Positions 13,118 to 20,408 of a DNA stretch of 20,495 bases are shown here, piece after piece. Location: NCBI GenBank assembly GCA_035640715.1, contig DASQVO010000255.1, positions 1 to 20,495 on the forward strand, written 5' to 3'. The position numbers were made by a program, and so were the translations under genes. The notes below the pieces were generated by a model that made no database searches, was not told the origin of the DNA, and worked only from the letters and a program-made list of their open reading frames with translations. Source of the stretch: DASQVO01 sp035640715. GTDB lineage: Bacteria > Actinomycetota > Actinomycetes > Streptosporangiales > Streptosporangiaceae. Positions within the stretch are counted from its first letter, which is position 1. Each line of letters starts with the position of its first letter.

Positions 13118-14020
13118 ATGACGACCACCAATGGCGCCCAGCTGCCGGAGGAGATGCTGGGCGCTCAGGTCCGGGCGGCGCGCATGGCCAAGGGCATCAG
13201 CCTCCGCAGCCTCGCCCGGGTACTCGAGGTCAGCCCGGCGACGCTGAGCCAGATCGAAAACGGCCGCACCAAGCTCAGCGTGAGCCGGCTGAGCGGGATC
13301 GCTGACGCCCTCGAGTTGACCGTTGCGCAGATCCTGGACATGGTCGTCCGCTCCGACTCGCCGCAGTCAGCCCCCGCCGGCCCGGCACTGGGCGAGCGCG
13401 AACCTGCAGGGCCGGTCATGATGCACTGGCGCAGTTACGGGCCTCTCGACTTCGACCCGGTGCTGCGGGCCGCGCTCGATGAATTCCTGGCGATCGGCTA
13501 CCACGGAGCAACCGTGCGCGGGATCGCTGCCCGCTGCGGACTATCCGTCTCCGGGATCTACCACTACTACGCCAGCAAGCAGCAGATGCTGGTCACGATC
13601 CTCGACCTCACGATGACCGAGCTGCTCGTGCGTGCCCGTGCGGCCCAGGCCGAAGGACGCGACCCGGTCGAACGGTTCAGCTTGCTCATCGAGCACCTCG
13701 CCCTGTTCCACACTCATCGCAGAGAGCTGGGATTCGTCGGTGCCAGCGAAATGCGCAGCCTCGATCCCGGGAACCGGGCCAGAATCGCCGACCTGCGTAC
13801 GGTCCAGCAGCGCATGGTCGACCGCGAAGTCGAGGATGCCATCCGGCAAGGCCGGTTCCGGACCGACCACCCGCACGACGCCACCCGCGCCGTCGTCACC
13901 ATGTGCACCGCGCTGCCCACCTGGTGGCGCCCAGACGGTCCTCTCACCGCTGAGCAGATCGCCGAGAGGTACGTGGGCTTCGCCCTTGACCTCATGCGGA
14001 ACCGGACGATTTCTGAGTAA
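13118..14020 (+). CDS. XRE-TetR fusion transcriptional regulator
   Basis: The product is 300 residues from ATG 13118 (AGGAAG 5 bases upstream; a GTG at 13112 is less well spaced). Residues about 15-75 are an XRE/Cro helix-turn-helix (VRAARMAKGISLRSLARVLE, then SPATLSQIENGRTKLSVSRL). After a proline/alanine-rich linker (about 80-100) comes a complete TetR protein: its helix-turn-helix at about 113-160 (GATVRGIAARCGLSVSGIYH, then YYASKQQMLV) and a helical ligand domain ending ERYVGFALDLMRN. It therefore has two DNA-binding domains and one ligand pocket. It is divergent from the catabolic operon with a palindrome between them, so it probably represses that operon until the substrate or its CoA ester appears. 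Confidence 0.93.
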   Translation: MTTTNGAQLPEEMLGAQVRAARMAKGISLRSLARVLEVSPATLSQIENGRTKLSVSRLSGIADALELTVAQILDMVVRSDSPQSAPAGPALGEREPAGPVMMHWRSYGPLDFDPVLRAALDEFLAIGYHGATVRGIAARCGLSVSGIYHYYASKQQMLVTILDLTMTELLVRARAAQAEGRDPVERFSLLIEHLALFHTHRRELGFVGASEMRSLDPGNRARIADLRTVQQRMVDREVEDAIRQGRFRTDHPHDATRAVVTMCTALPTWWRPDGPLTAEQIAERYVGFALDLMRNRTISE

Positions 14021-14296
14021 GTGCCCGGGCTATGACGGGAAGCTATTTCGGCGATATGTGCCGGCAGTGTCTTGCCGAGCGTCAGCCAGCATCCGTACCG
14101 GAGGGCTTGTCCCGGGGATAAACATGGAAAGCCCGGTCACTTTCAGGTCTCCCGATCGCCGGATTTCTGCTGGTTCTTCGAATCGTCAGGGAGGTAGCGT
14201 AAGCGAGGGCTGCAAACTGGCTGGGCACATGCCCAACTGTGCTGCTGGTGTGGTCGGGGCGCGGACGGCGTGCCGTTACCGACTGGCATGGTGCCG
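14021..14296. other. Non-coding stretch downstream of the regulator
   Basis: No gene supported. A short inverted repeat GGGCACATGCCC lies near 14224-14235. No clear terminator was found for the regulator gene. Confidence 0.35.
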
Positions 14297-14740
14297 CTAT
14301 GGTCCCGGGCTGGGTGTTGATTCCGGTCGTGGTTCGCGGAATGTCGCCGGGCCGGGCAGGTCGTGGACGCGGGCTAGCCAGCCCAGGGCACCGGTCCCGT
14401 GCTGGGGCGGCTGGTCGCTACCGGACGCGTCTTCCCAGCCGCGCCGGAAGCCGCCGACCCGGTCGGGCCAGGTCTGTTGGCCGCGTAGCGGGCGTTCGAT
14501 GTGCCTGCGCATCAGCAGCGCCGCGGATGCGCGGTCCTCGCGGGCCAGTGCCTGCTCGATCATGCCGCTGTCGATGGTCATCAGCCAGGAATCCGGCAGG
14601 CTGGCGGCGAGCAGGCGGGAGGATCGGAACAGGCCAAGCACAGGCAGGACCCGTTCACGGAACCCGCCGGCGAACTCACTGGTGCCGATCGTTCGGGGCG
14701 CGGGTGGCTGCTGCGGCAGGCCGGAGCACTCCAGGTACCG
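14297..14740 (-). pseudogene. Possible GntR/FCD regulator C-terminal remnant
   Basis: On the minus strand an open frame reads RYLECSGLPQQP, SEFAGGFRERVLPVLGLFRS, SRLLAASLPDSWLMTIDSGM, then IEQALAREDRASAALLMRRH. The last part resembles the final helices of FCD ligand domains (a histidine followed by an alanine-rich helix and an R-x-H-I end). There is no N-terminal helix-turn-helix and no plausible start, and the C-terminal extension is low in family signal. It may be the relic of a regulator. Bases 14741-15012 show nothing further apart from one copy of a 17-bp repeat. Confidence 0.3.
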
Positions 14741-14959
14741 GGTACGCCGACCACGAGAGGACCCGGCGCTGGGACTGCAGCGCAGGCGGAACTGCGCGCC
14801 CGGTCTGCGGCCACGGGCTGATCACCTTCCGTGACGCCTGCAGCCGGTGGTGCGGTAACCGAGCGCCGATTGCGAGTTCCTATGAACAGGGTCGGCCGCG
14901 AGAGTGATGGCGCGCCGATAGACCAGTTCTGCGCGCATGACAGTCGGCGGTGGACGACC

Positions 14960-14976
14960 TCATCGCGGCAGATGCG
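14960..14976. repeat. 17-bp repeat, copy 1
   Basis: TCATCGCGGCAGATGCG occurs here and again at 18168-18184, each in non-coding DNA upstream of a plus-strand leaderless gene (about 90 and 250 bp upstream). Function unknown. Confidence 0.35.
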
Positions 14977-15012
14977 TGCTTCCCAGAAGTGACGCCCGGC
15001 GCGGGACGGCTC

Positions 15013-15041
15013 TTGCCGATCGAGGAACTAATCTCTAACAT
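15013..15041 (+). promoter_or_regulatory. Promoter giving a leaderless GntR mRNA
   Basis: TTGCCG (15013-15018) and TAACAT (15036-15041) are separated by exactly 17 bases. The expected transcription start, about 7 bases after the -10, falls on the GTG start codon at 15048, and there is no Shine-Dalgarno sequence. The transcript is therefore probably leaderless. Confidence 0.6.
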
Positions 15042-15047
15042 TTCAGT

Positions 15048-15704
15048 GTGGGGACGTTGCCTCGTGTGCGGCGCACGCTGCTGCGCGACACGGCCTATGA
15101 AGCGATCCGCGATGCAATCGTGCGCGCAGACATCCCTCCTGGGGCGGTGGTGAGCAACGCGGCCGTGGCCGAGCAGCTCGGGCTGTCGCGTGCGCCGGTG
15201 CGCGATGCGTTGGCGCGACTCGCCGACGAGGGGCTGGTGGAGACGAAGCCGCAAAGCTATACCCGGGTGACGCGGCTGGTGCTGAAAGAGGTGCAGGACG
15301 CCGCCGCGGTAGTACGCGCGATGCAGGAGCTGGCCACGCGCACCGCCGTCCCGCTGCTAACGGCCGGGCATGTCGAGGCGATGCGTGAGGCGAACTGCCG
15401 ATTCGCGGCGGCCACCCAGGCCGGGGACGTCGATGCGGCGATGGACTCCGATGACAAGCTGCACGGTGTGCTCGTGGGCGTGTGCGGGAACCGGGCGGTT
15501 GCCGCCACGATCGAGCGGTACACGCCGCTGATCCGCCGGTTGGAACGGCGCCAGTTCAGCTCGGCCCGAGCCCGGCGCTCCGTGCAGCGACACGATGACT
15601 TGATCGCTGCGTGCGCCGCCGGTGACGTCGAGCAGGCAATCCAGGTCACTGCGCAGATCTGGCGAAGCCTGGAAGACCTGGCCGATGATCTGTCTGCCCG
15701 CTAG
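15048..15704 (+). CDS. GntR family transcriptional regulator (FCD subfamily), likely controls acdS
   Basis: The product is 218 residues. Residues about 11-75 form the winged helix (TAYEAIRDAIVRADIPPGAV, EQLGLSRAPVRDALARLADE, GLVETKPQ). The FCD ligand domain follows, with DDKLHGVLVGVCGN (the Asp/His metal-site helix) and RHDDLIAACAAGDVEQAIQV. The chosen start GTG 15048 coincides with the predicted transcription start. The acdS start lies 18 bp after its stop, so both are on one transcript. It probably senses ACC or a related amino acid; proteobacterial acdS is usually controlled by an Lrp-type regulator instead. The ligand is inferred. Confidence 0.9.
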   Translation: MGTLPRVRRTLLRDTAYEAIRDAIVRADIPPGAVVSNAAVAEQLGLSRAPVRDALARLADEGLVETKPQSYTRVTRLVLKEVQDAAAVVRAMQELATRTAVPLLTAGHVEAMREANCRFAAATQAGDVDAAMDSDDKLHGVLVGVCGNRAVAATIERYTPLIRRLERRQFSSARARRSVQRHDDLIAACAAGDVEQAIQVTAQIWRSLEDLADDLSAR

Positions 15705-15722
15705 GTGCTGCTGGAGGTGCCC

Positions 15723-16742
15723 ATGCCGATCGAGTCGTTCGAGCGGTATCCGCTGCTGTTCGGCCCTTCGCCGGTGCATCGGCTTGACCGGCTGACCGAG
15801 TATCTGGGGGGTGCGTCGATCTGGGCTAAACGCGAGGACTGCAATTCGGGAATCGCCTACGGCGGCAACAAGACCCGCAAGCTGGAGTACCTCGTCGCCG
15901 ACGCCCTGGCCAAGGGCTGTGACACGCTCGTATCGATCGGCGGTGTCCAGTCCAACCACACCCGCCAGGTCGCCGCGGTGGCCGCCCGGGTCGGCCTGAC
16001 CTGCGTGCTCGTTCAGGAAAGCTGGGTCGACTGGCCCGATCCGGTCTATGACAAGGTCGGCAACATCCTGATCAGCCGGCTCGCCGGTGCCGACGTCCGG
16101 CTTGTCCGCGCCAAGTTCGGAATCGGCTTCAAGGAAAGCTGGGAGCAGGCGCTACGGGAAATCGAAGCGTCCGGTGGGCGGCCGTACGCGATCCCCGCCG
16201 GCGCCTCCGACCATCCCCTCGGCGGCCTCGGGTTCGCCAATTGGGCCTACGAGCTCGCCGAACAAGAACGTCAACTCGGGGTCTTCTTCGACACCATCCT
16301 CGTGTGCTCGGTCACCGGCAGTACCCAGGCCGGTATGGTCGCCGGCTTCGCTGCGCTCCCCGGCGCAGACAGCCGACCGCGGCGCGTCCTCGGCATCGAC
16401 GCGTCGGCCAAGCCAGCGCAGACCCGCGACCAGATCAGCCGTATCGCACGGCAGACCGCCGAGCTCATCGGCGTCCGGCAGGAGCTGACCGACGACGACA
16501 TCCACCTCGACGAGCGCTACCACGCCGGCACCTACGGCATCCCGGACGACGCCACCCTCGACGCGATGCGGCTCGCCGCGCGCACCGAGGGCATGGTCAC
16601 CGACCCGGTCTACGAGGGCAAGTCCATGGCAGCCCTCATCGATCTAGTAAGCCGCCGAGAGATACGTCCCGACGCCACCGTGCTCTATGCCCATCTCGGC
16701 GGACAGCCCGCAATCAACGCATACAGCGCCCTGTTCTCCTGA
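15723..16742 (+). CDS. acdS: 1-aminocyclopropane-1-carboxylate (ACC) deaminase
   Basis: A pyridoxal-phosphate enzyme that opens ACC, the plant ethylene precursor, to 2-oxobutanoate and ammonia in the cytoplasm. The product is 339 residues, the usual length. Start ATG 15723 has GGAGG 5 bases upstream. Family motifs are nearly unbroken: RYPLLFGPSPVHRLDRL, AKREDCNSGIAYGGNKTRKL with the PLP Lys50, LVSIGGVQSNHTRQVAAVAA, IPAGASDHPLGGLGFANWAY, VCSVTGSTQAGMV, IDASAKPAQTRDQISRIARQ, GMVTDPVYEGKSM and VLYAHLGGQPAIN. The Glu in VYEGKS and the Leu in AHLGG are the positions that distinguish true ACC deaminase from D-cysteine desulfhydrase. It is cotranscribed with the GntR gene. The 280 bp after it hold no supported gene. 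Confidence 0.95.
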   Translation: MPIESFERYPLLFGPSPVHRLDRLTEYLGGASIWAKREDCNSGIAYGGNKTRKLEYLVADALAKGCDTLVSIGGVQSNHTRQVAAVAARVGLTCVLVQESWVDWPDPVYDKVGNILISRLAGADVRLVRAKFGIGFKESWEQALREIEASGGRPYAIPAGASDHPLGGLGFANWAYELAEQERQLGVFFDTILVCSVTGSTQAGMVAGFAALPGADSRPRRVLGIDASAKPAQTRDQISRIARQTAELIGVRQELTDDDIHLDERYHAGTYGIPDDATLDAMRLAARTEGMVTDPVYEGKSMAALIDLVSRREIRPDATVLYAHLGGQPAINAYSALFS

Positions 16743-17022
16743 ACCAGTCCTCCTGGAAAACTCGGATATAGCACACTCAACTCGGCAGATCCGGACACTC
16801 CCGCGCGCAGTGCGACCTGATCTGTGTGCCTCGATCCCTGATCGCCGGCGAGTCATCAGCCGCCCATATCGGCGGCTACCTGCGCGCTCAGCGATAAGTT
16901 GACCGCGATCACTGATACAGGGGCCTCACGTAGATGAGCACCGCTTCTCACCCAAGCCGTCATCGATCCTCAGCTGCAGCGGGTCCACCCATGCCACGTC
17001 TCTCCGTATGCAGGTAGCGTCC

Positions 17023-17709
17023 TCACGCATCTGGCCCGTAGAGCGCGGCAATGTCTTCGGAGCTGGCCCACCGGCTGTAGGTGGGCGACTGCGGCCAGCC
17101 CTCGGGCGAGTCTTGCCACTCCTCCTGCCGCCCATAGGGCAGCAGATCGATCAGCGCAAAGGCGTAACTGAGCTGCTCGGTGCCACGGCCGTTGGTGTGC
17201 CAGGTGCGATACACGGTGTCACCATCGCGCAGGAACACATTGACAGCGAATCCGCCGCTGGGCGGTGCGCCGACGTCGCTGCCGAATGGACTGTTCGCTG
17301 TGGAATACCAGGTCATTTTGTTCCCGGCCCGCCGCTTGTACGCGAGTGCCTCGTCGATGGGGCCCTGGGTGACGATGACGAACCGGGCGTCGTAGTTGTC
17401 CAGGAACTCCAGCCGGGTGAACTGCGAGGTGAACCCTGTGCAGCCCGGGCACTGCCACTGCTCGCCGGGGAACCACATGTGGTTGTAGACGATCAGCTGT
17501 GACTTGCCGCCGAAGACGTCGGCCAGCCGGACCGGTCCCTGCTCACCCTCCAGGGTGTAGTCGGGCATCTTGACCATCGGCAGTCGCCGGCGCTGCGCGG
17601 CGATCGCGTCGAGTTCTCGGGTCGCGGCCTTCTCCCGGGCACGCAGTGCGTCGAGCTGGCGCTGCCAGGTGCCGGCGTCGACGACGGGCGGTAGTGCGGC
17701 GGCGGTCAT
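17023..17709 (-). CDS. DUF899 family thioredoxin-like protein
   Basis: The product is 228 residues from ATG 17709, with AGGAG 6 bases upstream. After a basic coiled N-terminal helix (LDALRAREKAATRELDAIAA) come QRRRLPMVKM, YTLEGEQGPVRLADVFGGKS, LIVYNHMWFPGEQWQCPGCT and GFTSQFTRLE. This is the DUF899 pattern with a thioredoxin-like fold and a Cys-Pro-Gly-Cys pair at about 97-100. Later SPFGSDVGAPP, FAVNVFLRDGDTVYRTWHTN and LSYAFALIDLLPYGRQEEWQ are also typical. A redox role is suggested by the Cys pair; the substrate is unknown. It is monocistronic, convergent with acdS. Confidence 0.9.
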   Translation of the reverse strand: MTAAALPPVVDAGTWQRQLDALRAREKAATRELDAIAAQRRRLPMVKMPDYTLEGEQGPVRLADVFGGKSQLIVYNHMWFPGEQWQCPGCTGFTSQFTRLEFLDNYDARFVIVTQGPIDEALAYKRRAGNKMTWYSTANSPFGSDVGAPPSGGFAVNVFLRDGDTVYRTWHTNGRGTEQLSYAFALIDLLPYGRQEEWQDSPEGWPQSPTYSRWASSEDIAALYGPDA

Positions 17710-17734
17710 GGGGTCTCCTAACTGATCATGTTCA

Positions 17735-17758
17735 CAGCCTGCAGCCTGCAGCCTGCAG
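17735..17758. repeat. 7-bp tandem repeat upstream of the DUF899 gene
   Basis: Three perfect copies of CAGCCTG followed by CAG (3.4 copies), starting 26 bp upstream of ATG 17709. The unit is not a multiple of three and lies in the untranslated leader or promoter region, so copy-number change could alter expression. Confidence 0.6.
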
Positions 17759-18405
17759 TTATAGACCCTGCCCGGCCGGCTAACTCATCGGTGGCTCGCC
17801 ACGCTCACCGAACGGTTGCCTACGGACGAAGCGGATCTTGGCCGATCGCTCCATCTACCAGGGCTTTACCATGAAGGAAGCCGACACGCCGTACCTGATC
17901 AGGGATTCGCTTGATGCGAGATGCACAGATTGCCTTGATCTGGAGCCCCGTTGGGACCGAACTGCAACTGGCCGACAGCTCCCCGTACAGATCAGGCGGT
18001 TACTCGCGCGGGCTCGCCACTGCGGCGCCAGCACGCATCGGAATCGATCCCAGGCCTGATTCGCAGACGCCGCGAGCATCCGCAATGTCTTGCCTGGCGG
18101 CTTGAAGGCTAGGCTCGCGTCGCGGTAGCGGGCCCGACTCTTATACGCTCGATGATCCCGGCATACTTCATCGCGGCAGATGCGGGCGCCTTTCTCGGGG
18201 TCTGGAATAGTGCCGGTGCCTGATGCGATGAGGCAGCGGAGGTGGACCAGCGCTGATCGCCAGGGCTGCGTGTTTCACGAGATTGAAGATCCGCCGCGAG
18301 GATGTGCAGGAAGTCCCGCGAGCAGCGCAGGCCGGCCGGTACCTGGCGGCAGGCTCATCAGGGGCGTCGTCCGCCGTCGGAGCCCGGCTTCGGCCGATGA
18401 CCTAC
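17759..18405. other. Long non-coding stretch
   Basis: About 650 bp between divergent genes. The open frames on both strands have irregular composition, no ribosome binding sites and no family signature. It contains copy 2 of the 17-bp repeat at 18168-18184 and, at its right end, the probable -10 of the next gene. No RNA gene was recognised. Confidence 0.4.
18168..18184. repeat. 17-bp repeat, copy 2
   Basis: TCATCGCGGCAGATGCG, identical to 14960-14976; the flanking bases differ. Confidence 0.35.
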
Positions 18406-18411
18406 TAGCAT
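18406..18411 (+). promoter_or_regulatory. Probable -10 element of a leaderless transcript
   Basis: TAGCAT ends 7 bases before GTG 18419, which has no Shine-Dalgarno sequence. The spacing fits transcription starting at the GTG. No convincing -35 hexamer is present at 16-18 bases. Confidence 0.4.
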
Positions 18412-18418
18412 CGCCGGG

Positions 18419-19579
18419 GTGGCTAACTTCGGAGACCTGCAGAACGAGATCTACCTTGCCGGGCTCTCTGGCGTGGTGCCCTCGCTCCCGATATCGTTCG
18501 CGGAGCTGGAGCGGCGGGCGGAGCTGGCGCTGCCGCCGGGCACGTGGTCCTACGTCGCGGGGGGAGCCGGCGACGAGCATACCCAGCGCAGCAACCGGAC
18601 GGCCTTCGACCACTGGGGTGTCGTACCGCGGATGCTACGGGCAAACACCGACCGGGACCTGTCGGTCGAGCTGTTCGGCATCACCTTCGGGACACCGGTT
18701 TTCCTGGCCCCGATCGGGGTGATCGGGATCTGTACCCAGGACGGCCACGGCGACCTGGCCGCGGCCCGCGCGGCAGCCGCTACCGGCGTGCCGATGGTGG
18801 CCTCGACGCTGAGCGAGGACCCGCTGGAGGATGTTGCCGCGGAGTTCGGTGAGACCCCCGGGTTCTTCCAGCTCTACTGCCCGACCGATCCCGAGGTGGC
18901 AGCCAGCCTCGTTCAGCGGGCGGAGGCGGCAGGCTACCGCGCGATCGTGGTCACCCTCGACACCTGGGTCACCGGCTGGCGGCCGCGGGACCTGTCTACC
19001 TCGAACTTTCCGCAGCTGCGGGGCCGCTGCCTGACGACGTACTTCTCCGACCCGGTCTTCCGGAGCCGGCTGCAGAAGTCGCCTGAGGAGGACCCGGGCA
19101 CCGCGATCCTGACGTGGGCGCTGATGTTCGGGCGACCGCTGGCCTGGGACGACCTGGCCTGGCTGCGCTCGCTGACCACGCTGCCCATCGTGCTCAAGGG
19201 CATCTGCCACCCCGACGACGCCCGCCGGGCCGTCGATGAGGGCATCGACGGCATCTACGTCTCCACCCACGGCGGCCGCCAGGCCAACGGTGGTCTTGCC
19301 GCAGTCGACTGCCTCGCTGACGTGGCCGAGGCGGTGCCGGATGTGCCAGTTCTTTTCGACTCCGGCGTCCGCTCCGGCTCTGACGTGGTGAAGGCGCTCG
19401 CACTCGGCGCCACGGCGGTCGGGATCGGCCGCCCCTACGCGTACGGCGCCGCGCTGGGTGGCACCGACGGCATCGTACACGTGCTCAGGACGATCCTGGC
19501 GGAGGCCGACCTGCTGATGGCGGTCGACGGCTACCCAACCCTCGCCGACCTCGGCCGGGACGCGATCCGGCGTGTCTGA
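18419..19579 (+). CDS. FMN-dependent alpha-hydroxyacid oxidase / lactate 2-monooxygenase-like protein
   Basis: The 386-residue product from GTG 18419 has the complete FMN alpha-hydroxyacid oxidase barrel: SYVAGGAGDEHTQRSNRTAF (Tyr45), FLAPIGVIGICTQDGHGD, FFQLYCPTDPEV (Tyr153), VTLDTWVTGWRPRDLS, LPIVLKGICHPDDARRA (Lys260), YVSTHGGRQANGG (catalytic His284 and Arg287) and VLFDSGVRSGSDVVKALALG. Spacings Lys-24-His and His-3-Arg match glycolate oxidase. The extended TGWRPRDL and the long insert after it (FPQLRGRCLTTYFSDPVFRS) favour the lactate 2-monooxygenase branch. It oxidises a 2-hydroxyacid such as lactate, or a bulkier one. Position 283 is Thr where Asn is more usual (SNHGGRQ). It stands alone with a likely leaderless promoter. 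Confidence 0.9.
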   Translation: MANFGDLQNEIYLAGLSGVVPSLPISFAELERRAELALPPGTWSYVAGGAGDEHTQRSNRTAFDHWGVVPRMLRANTDRDLSVELFGITFGTPVFLAPIGVIGICTQDGHGDLAAARAAAATGVPMVASTLSEDPLEDVAAEFGETPGFFQLYCPTDPEVAASLVQRAEAAGYRAIVVTLDTWVTGWRPRDLSTSNFPQLRGRCLTTYFSDPVFRSRLQKSPEEDPGTAILTWALMFGRPLAWDDLAWLRSLTTLPIVLKGICHPDDARRAVDEGIDGIYVSTHGGRQANGGLAAVDCLADVAEAVPDVPVLFDSGVRSGSDVVKALALGATAVGIGRPYAYGAALGGTDGIVHVLRTILAEADLLMAVDGYPTLADLGRDAIRRV

Positions 19580-19580
19580 G

Positions 19581-19609
19581 CGCTGCCGGCAGCGTCCGGC
19601 GCATGCGCC
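19581..19609 (+). terminator. Two tandem palindromes after the oxidase gene
   Basis: CGCTGCCGGCAGCG (19581-19594) and GGCGCATGCGCC (19598-19609) are perfect palindromes right after TGA 19577-19579. They could form short hairpins ending transcription, or be protein-binding sites. No U tract follows. Confidence 0.45.
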
Positions 19610-19914
19610 ACAGCCCATGGAACCGGACCTGGTGACACTCTGGCGGTCAGGCAGATCGAGGCCGACGGCTCTTCGCGACAGCAGCAGTTCAGGCCCGACG
19701 TCCGAAGTAAGGTCTATTCCCCAGCAGATGAGGGCAGCTAGGCAGCAGTCCGGCGATCTTGAGCACGCACCGAGCCGACGCAACGTGACAGAACATTCGT
19801 TCTTGCGCGCCTTAGATGACCGTCCGAGGCGGTCGCCAGGCCGCGCCGAACGGCGGTTCGTGGTCAACTGTGCATAGCGATAGGTTGCCTTTGCTGGCGG
19901 CGGCCAACTAATGG
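19610..19914. other. Non-coding or decayed stretch
   Basis: No gene is supported in this interval on either strand. Open frames extend through it but lack family signatures and codon regularity. Confidence 0.35.
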
Positions 19915-20214
19915 ACGAGCGCGCGATCGCGGCAACCTCGAGGCTTGCGGTCACTGCAGCGATGCCCACGAGGAACTGCACGGGGTTAAACGGATGCCCG
20001 GACTGCGCGGCGATGAGCCGCAGCACCAGGGCAGGCAGCGCAATGACCGGCAGCATCAGCCACTGCCGCTGCGCACGCTGCCAGGGCAGCTCGGCAACCG
20101 GAACGCCAGGAAGCCGGCGCCGGGTCAGGGCGCCGTGCGCTGGCTTGCGGATACCTCCACAGGCAGGCGTGGCCGCGGGCGGTCCGGCTGGAACGTGGTG
20201 ACGCCAGTGATCAT
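19915..20214 (-). pseudogene. Decayed membrane-protein fragment
   Basis: On the minus strand one frame encodes GALTRRRLPGVPVAELPWQR, AQRQWLMLPVIALPALVLRL, IAAQSGHPFNPVQFLVGIAA and VTASLEVAAIARS: two hydrophobic helices separated by a short loop, typical of an integral membrane protein. A possible original start, ATG 20214 (MITGVTTFQPDRP), lies in a different frame that stops near 20127, so a frameshift is likely. Downstream, after about 19915, the sequence loses protein character. I do not recognise the family. Confidence 0.35.
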
Positions 20215-20292
20215 CGGCAAGGGCACCAGCAGGCTCCGCCAGTTGTGGACCATGATCCCGGAAGGGCGCGTTTCGAAAGCGGGCCGACGCCG

Positions 20293-20343
20293 ATCGGCTA
20301 CGGGCGGGTCTCCACCCGCGACCAGAACCCCGGCGCCCAGCTG
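20293..20343 (+). pseudogene. Serine recombinase (resolvase) N-terminal remnant
   Basis: IGYGRVSTRDQNPGAQL is the start of a resolvase/invertase catalytic domain, with the nucleophilic Ser (codon 20311-20313) in the usual GRVST context. After this motif the expected sequence (an alpha helix and the E-x-S-G region) is absent and the frame becomes unlike the family. No start codon with a ribosome binding site fits. It is a short relic of a transposon or phage recombinase. Confidence 0.55.
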
Positions 20344-20408
20344 CGCGGACGCTTCCGGTGGCCGAGGCAGGATTGTTTCGTTGCCGGCGTCTTGATGGGT
20401 GGAGTGGA

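Noticed and set aside
13632..14834. 400-codon plus-strand frame overlapping the XRE-TetR gene
   Set aside because: Shadow frame rich in Ser/Arg/Pro that extends into non-coding DNA; no motif.
17838..18059. Plus-strand 73-codon frame in the 17.8-18.1 kb gap
   Set aside because: No ribosome binding site, mixed composition and no family signature; overlapping frames of similar length exist on both strands.
18635..20056. 473-codon minus-strand open frame across the hydroxyacid oxidase gene
   Set aside because: It lies antisense to a gene with complete catalytic motifs; its sequence there is low-complexity Arg/Gly/Val-rich. Only its first part, right of about 19915, has real protein character and is listed as a fragment.
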